Notes under the pieces: generated by a model | The model's database searches: none | What the model was told of the DNA's origin: nothing | The model's input: only the letters and a program-made list of their open reading frames with translations | Position numbers and translations under genes: made by a program | Assembly (NCBI GenBank): GCA_031553765.1 | Contig: JAVBKY010000004.1 | Coordinates: 186,001-250,000, forward strand | Direction: 5' to 3' | Source of the DNA: JAITMY01 sp031553765 | GTDB taxonomy: Bacteria > Bacteroidota > Bacteroidia > Bacteroidales > UBA932 | DNA length: 64,000 nucleotides | Shown: in pieces, positions 17,391 through 26,098 of the stretch | How positions within the stretch are numbered: the stretch's first letter is position 1 | How the letters are laid out: each line of letters opens with the position of its first letter

Positions 17391-18149
17391 TTACCCCAAA
17401 ATCCCCTTCACCATTTCCACCGAATATTTGTTCGACACTTTCTCAATGAACGCGGGGAAATCAATATGTGATTTTTCGTCGGCGGTATCGGATATGGTGC
17501 GAATAATAACAAATGAAACGCCGTACTCGTAGCACACCTGCGCTACGGCAGCGCCTTCCATTTCCACGCATTGTATGGTGGGAAGATTTTCCAACAAGGC
17601 TTCCTTCTCCTCGGTTTTGGAGAAAAATTTATCGCCGCTGGCAATATCACCCTGCACCATTTTAGGGTCCTCAATGCCAAATTGCTTTAGCACCTCGGGC
17701 GCTATTACCGCCTGCAGATGCCCTTTTTCAAGCAGCGCGCTCACCGCGCTTGAAGTGACCTTTTGCAACTCCGACGTGGCCTCAATGTACTTTATTCCCA
17801 ACAACGGAACTTCATAGCGAGGCATAAGCGGCCTGCCATCCAAATCGTGCTGAATGAGGCGTTGCGATACCACCACATCGCCAATGCTCAATTCGGAATT
17901 TATGGCGCCTGCCACTCCCGTAAAAATAATTTCGGTAACGCCGAATTTCAGAACTAAAGCCGTAGCCGTGGTTGCCGCCGCCACCTTGCCCCAACGCGAG
18001 AATACTACCACCGCCTTCACGCCGTTAATCTTACCCAAGTAGTAGGTTCTCATGCCCATTGAAAACTCCTGCTTATCGGTAAGCAAGTGTACCACTTCGC
18101 CTACCTCCTCGGGCATAGCCCCCATAATACCGACTACTCTTTCTGCCAT
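17391..18149 (-). CDS. mtnN: 5'-methylthioadenosine/S-adenosylhomocysteine nucleosidase
   Basis: Cleaves MTA and SAH to free adenine plus the thioribose or ribosylhomocysteine, recycling by-products of methylation and polyamine synthesis. The 252 residues form a PNP/UDP-phosphorylase fold. GAMPEEV (Glu15 matches catalytic Glu12 of E. coli), FTGVAGAI, CVEMEGAAVAQVCYE (substrate-binding Met/Glu) and ISDTADEKSH (catalytic Asp) are all present. Length is slightly above the usual ~230. Its 3' end is duplicated at 16382-16475. Confidence 0.96.
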   Translation of the reverse strand: MAERVVGIMGAMPEEVGEVVHLLTDKQEFSMGMRTYYLGKINGVKAVVVFSRWGKVAAATTATALVLKFGVTEIIFTGVAGAINSELSIGDVVVSQRLIQHDLDGRPLMPRYEVPLLGIKYIEATSELQKVTSSAVSALLEKGHLQAVIAPEVLKQFGIEDPKMVQGDIASGDKFFSKTEEKEALLENLPTIQCVEMEGAAVAQVCYEYGVSFVIIRTISDTADEKSHIDFPAFIEKVSNKYSVEMVKGILG

Positions 18150-18505
18150 AACATTTTATGTCTATAAGATTCCATTTAATCTCCCGAAGGGAGAAAACTT
18201 TAATAACCGCGGGTGAAGCGCAGCGAAACCCGTGGCTAAAGCTACGAGCAGCGTATCGCGCGCGGAGAAGAATTTTCCCTTGAAAAAAGTTTTTGCTCCG
18301 CGCGCAATATTCTGAGGCTGCCATATACCGTAGGTTCCGCTTCGCTACACCTACGGTTATTCAAATTTAGCCCTTGCAGGGCAAAAATAATCTCTCCCGC
18401 GACAGCAAATGTAGCCAACCATTTGGAAACATGCAACAAGCACGAAGTACAACGACGCCCCTTCGACAATCTCATTAATTGTTGAAAACTTGAAAAGCTA
18501 AAAAT
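18150..18505. other. Intergenic region carrying the composite repeat
   Basis: No gene. Bases 18181-18383 are a full copy of the composite palindromic repeat (see separate entry). The rest is AT-rich and leads into the carB promoter. Confidence 0.7.
18181..18383. repeat. Composite palindromic repeat, full copy 1
   Basis: The order is CTCCCGAAGGGAG, a hairpin with arms AACCGCGGGT and ACCCGTGG, the GC-rich core (18258-18305) with TTTTCCCTTG in its loop, a hairpin with arms ACCGTAGGT and ACCTACGGT, then GCCCTTGCAGGGC. The same order occurs at 25140-25340. Confidence 0.85.
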
Positions 18506-18536
18506 TTTGCCATAAATAAAAAAGCTACTACTTTTG
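18506..18536 (+). promoter_or_regulatory. carB leader promoter
   Basis: -33 box TTTG (18506-18509) and -7 box TACTTTTG (18529-18536) with a 19-base spacer match the Bacteroidetes housekeeping promoter. Transcription should begin near 18543, about 200 bases before carB. Confidence 0.75.
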
Positions 18537-18542
18537 CCAAGA

Positions 18543-18690
18543 TTTAAACGAAAGAATTGTGAAACAGAGGAACTATAAGTTCAAAACCAATGCCATCGCG
18601 GATTCGCCTTCGCAATTTCACCTTTCTCTTTTCGTTATTTCTATTAATTCTATAATGCGTTAGCCTCTTTAGCTGACGCATTTTTTTTGG
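18543..18690 (+). ncRNA. Structured carB leader RNA ending in a terminator hairpin
   Basis: The ~148-base transcript can close with a long stem: 18559-18564 pairs with 18616-18621, and 18547-18555 pairs with 18627-18636 (one bulge). Inside are small hairpins (GAACT/AGTTC at 18570-18582; GCGGATTCGC at 18598-18607). It ends in a strong intrinsic terminator (18654-18688). It may be a regulatory leader (attenuator) for carB, or an independent small RNA. I do not recognise a known RNA family. Confidence 0.6.
18654..18688 (+). terminator. Attenuator-like terminator upstream of carB
   Basis: AATGCGTTAGC pairs with GCTGACGCATT (11 bp, one G-U) around a 7-base loop, followed by eight T. It lies 54 bases before the carB ATG and downstream of the only clear promoter, so carB expression must read through it. 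Confidence 0.8.
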
Positions 18691-18741
18691 GCGCATAGCA
18701 ACGGTGCGTTTTGGAAAATAATAAAACAACAGATAAAACAC

Positions 18742-21700
18742 ATGGAAAAGAAAGTAAAAAAAGTCATCCTGCTGGGATCGGGTGCACTTAAAATCGGACA
18801 GGCCGGTGAGTTCGATTATTCAGGGTCGCAAGCGCTGAAGGCTATGCGCGAGGAGGGCATCGAAACGGTGCTCATCAACCCCAACATTGCAACTATTCAA
18901 ACCTCGGAGGGTATTGCCGATAAGGTGTACTTTCTGCCGGTTACGCCCTACTTTGTAGAGCAAGTTATTATAAAGGAAAAGCCCGATGGCATACTGCTGG
19001 CTTTTGGCGGACAAACGGCGCTAAACTGCGGTACGGAGTTGTACCTAAGCGGCACGCTAAAGAAGCACAACGTACAAGTTTTGGGCACTTCGGTAGATGC
19101 CATTATGATTACCGAGGACCGCGACCTGTTTGTAAAGAAGCTAAACGAAATTAAGGTAAAAACGCCCGTATCGCAAGCGGTAGAAAATATGGAGGACGCG
19201 CTGAAGGAAGCGCGTCGCATAGGTTTCCCCGTAATGGTACGTTCGGCTTACGCCTTGGGTGGCTTGGGTTCGGGCATCTGTGCCAACGAAGAGGAATTTA
19301 AGGAGCTATGCGAAAGTGCGCTGGCGCACTCAAAGCAAATATTGGTAGAGGAAAGCCTGAAAGGTTGGAAGGAAATTGAGTTTGAGGTTATTCGCGATAA
19401 GAACGACCACTGCTTTACGGTGGTTCCCATGGAAAACTTTGACCCGCTTGGCATTCACACGGGCGAAAGTATTGTGGTAGCACCTATTATTACGCTCACG
19501 AAGGAGCAAATCGGGTTGCTGGAGGATGTGGCACGTCAAACCGTGCGCCACATTGGCATTGTGGGTGAGTGTAACATTCAGTACGCCTTCAACGCGCAAA
19601 CGAATGACTACCGTATTATTGAAATCAACGCGCGCCTGAGCCGTTCATCGGCGCTGGCGTCAAAGGCAAGCGGCTACCCGCTGGCATTTGTTGCAGCCAA
19701 GCTGGCACTGGGCTACTCGCTCGACCAAATTGGCGAAATGGGTACGCGCAACTCAGCTTACGTTGCACCTACGGTGGACTACATGATTGTAAAAATTCCT
19801 CGCTGGGACTTGACTAAGTTCGTTGGCGTAAGCCGCGAGATTGGTTCTTCGATGAAGTCCGTAGGCGAAATTATGAGCATAGGCCAGTCGTTTGAAGAAA
19901 TTATGCAAAAGGGCCTGCGCATGATTGGTCAAGGTATGCACGGCTTTGTGGGTAACAACGATTTGGAATTTGACGACCTCGATTCGGCGCTATCAAAACC
20001 CACCGACCTGCGCATATTTGCCATAGCAGTTGCTTTTGAGAAGGGCTACAGCGTTGAGAAAATTGAGGAGTTGACTAAAATTGACCCTTGGTTCCTGCAA
20101 AAGTTGGAAGGCATTGTGAAGTTTACCAAAACGCTGGAGGCCTGCAAAAAAATTGAGAACGTGGACGCTGCCACTATGGCCGAGGCCAAGCGTATGGGCT
20201 TCTCCGATTTCCAAATTGCACGCTACGCGGAAAATCCTCAAGGCAATATGGAGGAAGCACTGCTGCGCGTTCGCGCTCACCGCAAGAGCCAAAGCATTGT
20301 GCCTACCGTGCGCCGCATATATACCGTGGCTTCGGAAAATCCCGAAACTACCAACTACATGTACCTTACGCATGGCTCAAAGGATGCTTACACTCCCACG
20401 AAGAGCGATAAGGAAAGCGTAGTAGTACTCGGTTCGGGCGCCTACCGCATAGGCAGTTCGGTAGAGTTTGACTGGTGCTCGGTAAACGCTGTGCAAACGG
20501 CACGCAACTTGGGCTACCAATCGGTAATGATTAACTACAACCCAGAAACAGTAAGTACGGACTACGACCTGTGCGACCGCCTCTACTTCGACGAACTGTC
20601 GCTGGAGCGCGTACTCGATATTATTGATATAGAAAAGCCAAAGGGCGTGATTGTATCAACGGGCGGGCAAATCCCCAACAACCTCGCCATGAAGCTGGCG
20701 CGCCAAAACGTGCCTATTCTCGGCACCTCGGCACAGTCAATTGACCGCGCAGAAAATCGCCACAAGTTCTCTGCCATGCTCGACCAGCTGGGCATTGACC
20801 AGCCGCGTTGGAAGGAGTTAAGCAGCCTCGACGATATTGATAAGTTTGTGGAAGAAGTCGGGTTCCCCGTACTCATTCGCCCCTCGTACGTACTGTCGGG
20901 CGCAGCCATGAACGTGTGCTACGATAAGGAGCAAATGTTGGTGTTCCTCAACATGGCTGCTAAGGTATCGAAAGAATACCCTGTAGTGGTTTCAGAGTTT
21001 TTGCAAAACGCAAAAGAAATAGAATTTGACGCTGTTGCTAAGAACGGCGAGGTGGTAGAGTACGCTATTTCGGAACACGTAGAATTTGCCGGAGTGCACT
21101 CGGGCGATGCTACGCTGGTATTCCCCGCGCAAAAAATCTACTTCGAAACCATGCGTCGCGTAAAGAAGGTTTCGAAGATGATTGCAAAGGAGCTGAATAT
21201 CACAGGCCCGTTCAACATGCAATTCCTTGCCAAGAATAACGATGTAAAAGTGATTGAGTGTAACCTGCGCGCGTCGCGCTCGTTCCCCTTTGTGAGCAAG
21301 GTACTCAAGCGCAACTTTATTGAAACCGCCACACGCGTGATGCTTGACGCGCCTTACAACAAGCCTGATTCATCGGTGTTCGACATTGATCGTATCGGCG
21401 TAAAGGCTTCGCAGTTCTCATTCGCGCGCTTGCACAAGGCCGATCCGATTTTGGGCGTTGACATGTCGTCAACCGGCGAGGTAGGCTGTATTGGCGACGA
21501 CTTCAGCGAAGCGTTGCTCAGCGCCATGATTTCGGTAGGCTACAGCATCCCGAAAAAGAATGTGATGATTTCTTCCGGCGAGGCAAAATCGAAGGTAGAA
21601 TTGTTAGAAGCTTGCAAGTTATTGCAAACCAAAGGCTACACCTTGTTTGCCACTAACGGAACCGCTAAGTTCCTTGCTGAAAACGGTGTACGCGCTACCG

Positions 21701-21957
21701 AGGTGGCATGGCCCGACGAAACAAGCAAGCTGCAAATTATGGATATGATGAGCCGCAAGCAGTTTGACCTAGTGATTAACATCCCGAAAAACCAAACACG
21801 CCGCGAGCTGACCAACGGATACAAAATTCGTCGCGCGGCCATTGACCACAACATTCCATTGCTTACCAACGCTCGCTTGGCTGGCGCATTTATACAAGCC
21901 TTCTGCGAAATGAGCATGGAGCAAATTCAAACCAAATCGTGGGATGAGTATAAGTAA
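18742..21957 (+). CDS. carB: Carbamoyl-phosphate synthase large subunit
   Basis: Makes carbamoyl phosphate from bicarbonate, ATP and glutamine-derived ammonia for pyrimidine and arginine synthesis. The 1071 residues are normal. Two homologous synthetase halves are visible (first begins KKVILLGSGALKIGQAGEFDYSG, second near residue 555 VVLGSGAYRIGSSVEFDW), each with an ATP-grasp core. The C-terminal MGS-like allosteric domain (~930-1071; LFATNGTAKFLAENG) is complete. carA is not in the window. The leader carries a terminator, which suggests attenuation control. Confidence 0.98.
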   Translation: MEKKVKKVILLGSGALKIGQAGEFDYSGSQALKAMREEGIETVLINPNIATIQTSEGIADKVYFLPVTPYFVEQVIIKEKPDGILLAFGGQTALNCGTELYLSGTLKKHNVQVLGTSVDAIMITEDRDLFVKKLNEIKVKTPVSQAVENMEDALKEARRIGFPVMVRSAYALGGLGSGICANEEEFKELCESALAHSKQILVEESLKGWKEIEFEVIRDKNDHCFTVVPMENFDPLGIHTGESIVVAPIITLTKEQIGLLEDVARQTVRHIGIVGECNIQYAFNAQTNDYRIIEINARLSRSSALASKASGYPLAFVAAKLALGYSLDQIGEMGTRNSAYVAPTVDYMIVKIPRWDLTKFVGVSREIGSSMKSVGEIMSIGQSFEEIMQKGLRMIGQGMHGFVGNNDLEFDDLDSALSKPTDLRIFAIAVAFEKGYSVEKIEELTKIDPWFLQKLEGIVKFTKTLEACKKIENVDAATMAEAKRMGFSDFQIARYAENPQGNMEEALLRVRAHRKSQSIVPTVRRIYTVASENPETTNYMYLTHGSKDAYTPTKSDKESVVVLGSGAYRIGSSVEFDWCSVNAVQTARNLGYQSVMINYNPETVSTDYDLCDRLYFDELSLERVLDIIDIEKPKGVIVSTGGQIPNNLAMKLARQNVPILGTSAQSIDRAENRHKFSAMLDQLGIDQPRWKELSSLDDIDKFVEEVGFPVLIRPSYVLSGAAMNVCYDKEQMLVFLNMAAKVSKEYPVVVSEFLQNAKEIEFDAVAKNGEVVEYAISEHVEFAGVHSGDATLVFPAQKIYFETMRRVKKVSKMIAKELNITGPFNMQFLAKNNDVKVIECNLRASRSFPFVSKVLKRNFIETATRVMLDAPYNKPDSSVFDIDRIGVKASQFSFARLHKADPILGVDMSSTGEVGCIGDDFSEALLSAMISVGYSIPKKNVMISSGEAKSKVELLEACKLLQTKGYTLFATNGTAKFLAENGVRATEVAWPDETSKLQIMDMMSRKQFDLVINIPKNQTRRELTNGYKIRRAAIDHNIPLLTNARLAGAFIQAFCEMSMEQIQTKSWDEYK

Positions 21958-21990
21958 TGGTTAATGATTAATTGTTAGTGATTAATGAAA

Positions 21991-22031
21991 AGCGAGGGTG
22001 GCATTCGTACGAATACCACCCTCGCTTTTTT
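21991..22031. terminator. Intrinsic terminator after carB
   Basis: AGCGAGGGTGGCATTCG pairs with CGAATACCACCCTCGCT and is followed by T6. It can serve carB and, in the opposite direction, the convergent DUF2059 gene. Confidence 0.85.
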
Positions 22032-22060
22032 GTAGAGAATATTGATATTTTTACAAAACA

Positions 22061-22528
22061 CTAATTCATGAGTTCGCTTAATTTCTTAGTTAACTTTTCT
22101 TGAAATGCAGGCATATATTTCGTCATCATCGCGTTCATCATAGCTGCCGAAATCTCTGGAGTTTTCTCGGTCATCTTTTTACCTGTGGGAGATTCATAAA
22201 ACTTAATTAAATTCTGTATCTCCTCGTGGGTAAAAGCCTTATCATAGCTGTTGACCATATCTTCATTAATCAACTTATGAGTTAACTCCTTTACCTCCTT
22301 CATCATAAAATCTACGTATTGATCCATCTTTGCTTTGGAATCACCTCCTTTAAGTTGCGCGCCAGCCTGCTGCTTTAGCATAGGAGTCATGTTATCAAAC
22401 ATTCCATCAACCATTTTTTCCGAATTCATCAGCTGAAGTAACTTCTTCACATCTGAAGTTTTATCCTGAGCAATGGAACTCATAGCAAACGCAATTGTCA
22501 GCACGGATAATAGTAGTAACTTTTTCAT
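22061..22528 (-). CDS. DUF2059 domain exported protein
   Basis: A 155-residue protein with signal peptide (cleavage near SSIAQ) and an all-helical DUF2059 domain (~70-140; FTHEEIQNLIKFYESPTGKKM is the diagnostic segment). Members are periplasmic or surface proteins of unknown function. It is rich in Met and Lys. It is divergent from the gene at 22618, with about 90 bases between. Confidence 0.85.
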   Translation of the reverse strand: MKKLLLLSVLTIAFAMSSIAQDKTSDVKKLLQLMNSEKMVDGMFDNMTPMLKQQAGAQLKGGDSKAKMDQYVDFMMKEVKELTHKLINEDMVNSYDKAFTHEEIQNLIKFYESPTGKKMTEKTPEISAAMMNAMMTKYMPAFQEKLTKKLSELMN

Positions 22529-22604
22529 TTTCTTGTTGTTTTAAGGTTTAATACAAACATAAGCATAATCTCACAAGGAGCAGGCAGGTTTCTACAAAAT
22601 TTTC

Positions 22605-22612
22605 TATTTTTG
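22605..22612 (+). promoter_or_regulatory. -7 box just before the DUF1349 gene
   Basis: TATTTTTG fits TAnnTTTG and lies 5 bases before the ATG at 22618, implying an almost leaderless mRNA if used. Confidence 0.4.
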
Positions 22613-22617
22613 TAAGT

Positions 22618-23277
22618 ATGAAAAAGACGACCCTCCTACTTATTGCTACAATAGCAGCATTCTGTTTACAAGCACAAAGCCCACAGCTATCTGTTAAGGC
22701 TATCCCCTACCCGATCGAAATCTACAATCAGCCTACCAGCTACATTGCTACCGATACCTTGGTAGAGATTTCGGCAAAGGGAAAAACAAACCTATTCAAC
22801 AATCCTAACGGCAGCTACTACGTACAGGACGCGCCCATGCTGCTGTTCAAACCAGGTGGTGATTTTACGCTGAGCGCAAAAGTTACGGGTAAGCTGAAAA
22901 GCATTTACGATGTGGCGGCGTTGGTGGTGTACCAAAATAAGGACATGTGGGCAAAGTTATGCTTTGAAAATTCGGTGGGTAAAATTCCAACTATAGTATC
23001 GGTGGTTACCCGCAACTACTCGGACGACTGCAACTCTATGAGCACGGGCTCATCTGCCTACTTAGCCATTATGAAAAAGGGAAATGAGTACTCCCTATTT
23101 TACGCTCCTGATAAAACCAGCGACTGGAAAATGATTCGCCATTTTCATATGGAAACCAAAGATGCCGTTAAGGCAGGTTTTGCCGTACACGGCTCACGCG
23201 GCAACGGATTTACCGCACAGTTTTCTGAGATAAAATATATGGATAAGGCGTTGGAGGATATGAGGGATTTGAAGTAA
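22618..23277 (+). CDS. Exported DUF1349 (concanavalin-like) protein
   Basis: A 219-residue protein with a signal peptide (to about residue 19, LQAQS) and a DUF1349 beta-sandwich covering most of the rest (FFNNPNG-like start at LFNNPNGSYYVQDAPMLL, then DVAALVVYQNKDMWAKLCFE and AGFAVHGSRGNGFTAQF). Family members are related to laminin-G-like lectin folds, and their substrate is usually unknown. Probably periplasmic or secreted; no T9SS tail or lipobox is seen. Confidence 0.82.
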   Translation: MKKTTLLLIATIAAFCLQAQSPQLSVKAIPYPIEIYNQPTSYIATDTLVEISAKGKTNLFNNPNGSYYVQDAPMLLFKPGGDFTLSAKVTGKLKSIYDVAALVVYQNKDMWAKLCFENSVGKIPTIVSVVTRNYSDDCNSMSTGSSAYLAIMKKGNEYSLFYAPDKTSDWKMIRHFHMETKDAVKAGFAVHGSRGNGFTAQFSEIKYMDKALEDMRDLK

Positions 23278-23409
23278 AACACTAATAGTTAGGGATTAGT
23301 GATTGGATGTTAGAGAAATACACAGAACAAACCCAACATTCTGACAACAAGAATATTATACGGTTAAAAACAAAAACGTTAATTATTTTTTTGATAGAAA
23401 AATTCTGAG

Positions 23410-23417
23410 TAATTTTG
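23410..23417 (+). promoter_or_regulatory. Probable pyrG -7 box
   Basis: TAATTTTG fits TAnnTTTG and lies 34 bases before the pyrG ATG. A TTTG at 23390-23393 is a little closer than the ideal -33 spacing. Confidence 0.45.
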
Positions 23418-23451
23418 TGACTTTGTTTTCAAAAAAAATCCCTCAAAAAAA

Positions 23452-25053
23452 ATGGCGGCAAAGTATATTTTCGTAACAGGCGGCGTGGTTTCATCGCTGG
23501 GTAAAGGTATAGTGGCAGCATCGCTGGGCAACTTGCTTCAAGCGCGCGGCTACAAGGTGGCAATTCAAAAGCTCGACCCCTACCTCAACGTTGACCCCGA
23601 CACGCTGAACCCCTACGAGCACGGTGAGTGCTACGTTACCATTGACGGCGCGGTTACCGACCTCGACCTGGGGCACTACGAGCGCTTTCTCGGCATTAAC
23701 ACCACGCAAGCCAACACCGTTACTACCGGACGCATTTACCAAACGGTAATTGACCGCGAGCGTCGCGGCGAGTACAACGGCAAAACGGTACAGGTTATTC
23801 CGCATATTACCGATGAAATTAAGCGTCGCATCCTGCGCCTGGGTAGCTGCAACGAGTACGATTTTGTTATTACCGAAATAGGCGGTACCGTAGGTGATAT
23901 CGAGGGTCTGCCGTACATTGAGGCGGTGCGTCAGCTGCGCTATGAGTTAGGTTCAGGCAACGCGCTATTTGTTCACCTTACGCTGGTGCCCTACGTAAAG
24001 GCAGCTGGCGAATTGAAGTCGAAGCCCACGCAACACTCCGTAAAGTTGCTCCTTGAAAACGGTGTGCAACCTGATGTGCTGGTGCTGCGTACCGAAAAGG
24101 ATTTGCCAAAAGAATTCCGACGCAAGATAGCATTGTTTTGCAACGTTGAGCCCGACGCAGTTACGCAGTCTATCGACATGCCCACTATATATGAGGTTCC
24201 CCTTGTAATGCAGGAGGAAAAATTAGATGAAGTGGTGCTAAGAAAGTTTGGCATAACCGATGCTAAGGAAGCAGATATGACGGCTTGGCAAAAATTTGTT
24301 GACAAGTATAAGCATCCAAAAAAGACCGTTGACATTGCCCTTGTGGGAAAATACGTGGAGCTACATGATGCCTACAAATCAATTTTAGAGGCCTTTATTC
24401 ATGCCGGTGTATATAATGAATGCAAGGTGAAGATTCACTTTTTCCAATCGGAAAATATTACCGAGCAAAATGTAGCAGAAACGCTGAAGGGCATGCAGGG
24501 TATTATGGTTGCCCCCGGCTTTGGTGAGCGTGGCATGGAGGGAAAAATTCAAGCTGTGCGCTACGCGCGTGAGAACAACGTTCCGTTCTTCGGCATTTGC
24601 TTGGGTATGCAGTGCGCGGTGATTGAATTCTCGCGCGATGTACTTGGCTATAAGGATGCTCACTCTGCCGAGATTAACCCCAACACCAAGCACAAGGTGG
24701 TGGATATAATGGAGAACCAGAAGAACATCAGCAACCTTGGCGGCACCATGCGCCTTGGTGGTTACAAGTGTACCATAAAGGAAGGCACGCTGGCCTACCA
24801 AATTTACGGACAAAAGGAAATTACGGAGCGCCACCGCCACCGCTTTGAGTTGAACAACGAATTTCTGCCTGAGCTGGAAAAGGCAGGTATGGTTGCCTCG
24901 GGTATTAACGAGCAAACTAACCTGGTTGAGATTATTGAAATCCCATCGCACCCGTTCTTTATTGGAGCACAATTCCACCCCGAATTTCAGAGTTCGGTAT
25001 TGAAACCGCACCCGCTGTTTATGGCGTTTGTGAAGAAAGCGTCTGAATCGTAA
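23452..25053 (+). CDS. pyrG: CTP synthase
   Basis: Aminates UTP to CTP with glutamine and ATP, the last step of pyrimidine nucleotide synthesis. Residues 1-267 form the synthetase domain (KYIFVTGGVVSSLGKGI, QKLDPYLNVDPDTLNPYEHGE). Residues ~295-530 are the glutaminase domain with nucleophile Cys383 in GICLGMQC and partners His509/Glu511 in QFHPEF. The 533-residue length is normal. It ends in a strong hairpin terminator at 25081-25119. Confidence 0.98.
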   Translation: MAAKYIFVTGGVVSSLGKGIVAASLGNLLQARGYKVAIQKLDPYLNVDPDTLNPYEHGECYVTIDGAVTDLDLGHYERFLGINTTQANTVTTGRIYQTVIDRERRGEYNGKTVQVIPHITDEIKRRILRLGSCNEYDFVITEIGGTVGDIEGLPYIEAVRQLRYELGSGNALFVHLTLVPYVKAAGELKSKPTQHSVKLLLENGVQPDVLVLRTEKDLPKEFRRKIALFCNVEPDAVTQSIDMPTIYEVPLVMQEEKLDEVVLRKFGITDAKEADMTAWQKFVDKYKHPKKTVDIALVGKYVELHDAYKSILEAFIHAGVYNECKVKIHFFQSENITEQNVAETLKGMQGIMVAPGFGERGMEGKIQAVRYARENNVPFFGICLGMQCAVIEFSRDVLGYKDAHSAEINPNTKHKVVDIMENQKNISNLGGTMRLGGYKCTIKEGTLAYQIYGQKEITERHRHRFELNNEFLPELEKAGMVASGINEQTNLVEIIEIPSHPFFIGAQFHPEFQSSVLKPHPLFMAFVKKASES

Positions 25054-25080
25054 TTTCAGATTTCAAGTTTCAAATTTCAG

Positions 25081-25119
25081 ATAAAGAAAATGCCGCTTAA
25101 AAAGCGGCATTTTCTTTAT
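25081..25119. terminator. Intrinsic terminator after pyrG
   Basis: An 18-bp perfect stem with the GC part TGCCGCTT/AAGCGGCA, a 3-base loop, and A/T-rich flanks giving TTTTCTTT on the plus strand. Confidence 0.85.
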
Positions 25120-25139
25120 CTAATCCACAATATCCCCAA

Positions 25140-25340
25140 CTCCCGCAGGGAGTTAATTTGAATAACTGCGAATGAGCGAAGCGTAACCCGTGGTTATTGA
25201 GATATTCTTAGCATAGCGCGCGGAGCAAGTATTTCCCTTGATATAAGTTCGTGATCCGCGCGCAACACAAAGTTCGCCCCACTACCGCAGGTTACGCTTC
25301 GCTCACCTACGGTTATTCACATTCAGCCCTTGCAGGGCAA
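25140..25340. repeat. Composite palindromic repeat, full copy 2
   Basis: Same order of five elements as 18181-18383: CTCCCGCAGGGAG, first hairpin, GC-rich core at 25216-25263 with TTTCCCTTG in the loop, second hairpin (ACCGCAGGT/ACCTACGGT), GCCCTTGCAGGGC. It fills the gap between pyrG and the convergent flavodoxin gene. Confidence 0.85.
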
Positions 25341-25377
25341 GCGAATCGCTGTCACTAACGGGCAAGATGAGGGATGG

Positions 25378-25965
25378 TTATTTCATTTTAATGGAAAAGA
25401 CATTTATAGCATCATAATCAAGATTAGATGCCGACTCCCTCACTTTTTTCACCATTTGTATCACTTTCTTCTCCACAAAACTCATCTTATCAAGTTGATA
25501 TTCTCCTCCCATAAAGTTTTCGGCCACTGCCGCTTCGTGAAGATAGTCGGGATAAGCATTTTTCAATTCTTCCTGTCTTTTCTCTTCACTCATTTCTCCT
25601 CCGCACACAAATAATCCTATGGTTTTGCCCTCAAAAGCAGCATGGTTGTTTTTGCAAAATTCTTTCATATTCTCCCTGGGCTTTCCCACATAAATAGATG
25701 TACCCAAAATTACTTTGCTATACGCCGTTATATCCGGTCTTGGATTATCATTTAGCGCAATAAGCGTAACATCGTTATTTTCGGCCATTTTCTCGGCAAC
25801 CATTTTAGCAACCTTTTCGGTTGTTCCATACTTAGAGCTATATACTATAGCTGTTTTAACAGCGTTACGCGAGGTTGAACCACTATTTTTCATATTTTTT
25901 TGTGCGTTTGTTTTCGTTCCACTTAATACCATCATGCATAAAAGAAATAAATACATTTTTTTCAT
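25378..25965 (-). CDS. Exported flavodoxin-domain protein
   Basis: A 195-residue protein with an N-terminal signal peptide (MKKMYLFLLCMMVLSG, likely cleaved near NAQ), then a flavodoxin fold. The FMN phosphate loop is SSKYGTTEKVAK (~43-55), followed by KVILGTSIYVGKPREN and the loop GLFVCGGEM. It looks like the flavodoxin_5/HemG-like group (menaquinone-dependent protoporphyrinogen oxidase relatives), normally cytoplasmic. A flavodoxin sent out of the cytoplasm is unusual and would need FMN export or co-factor loading outside. It is divergent from a PAS-LuxR regulator 133 bases away, likely its controller. Confidence 0.8.
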   Translation of the reverse strand: MKKMYLFLLCMMVLSGTKTNAQKNMKNSGSTSRNAVKTAIVYSSKYGTTEKVAKMVAEKMAENNDVTLIALNDNPRPDITAYSKVILGTSIYVGKPRENMKEFCKNNHAAFEGKTIGLFVCGGEMSEEKRQEELKNAYPDYLHEAAVAENFMGGEYQLDKMSFVEKKVIQMVKKVRESASNLDYDAINVFSIKMK

Positions 25966-26036
25966 TTTTGCTTATTTAAATATGTTAGTCTGCTTAATTA
26001 CGATTAGCAGCATTCTTGCTAATTGTATTATTTTTG

Positions 26037-26044
26037 CAAAGGTA
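26037..26044 (-). promoter_or_regulatory. -7 box of the flavodoxin gene
   Basis: TACCTTTG on the minus strand, about 72 bases before the flavodoxin ATG, in the divergent control region shared with the PAS-LuxR gene. Confidence 0.55.
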
Positions 26045-26098
26045 AAGCGTCCTAACTCTTGTATCAATAGTGAATAATCACCATTTTTCCGAACGTTC

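Noticed and set aside
25140..25340. CRISPR array
   Set aside because: The repeats are palindromic and non-tandem, without regular spacers or cas genes.
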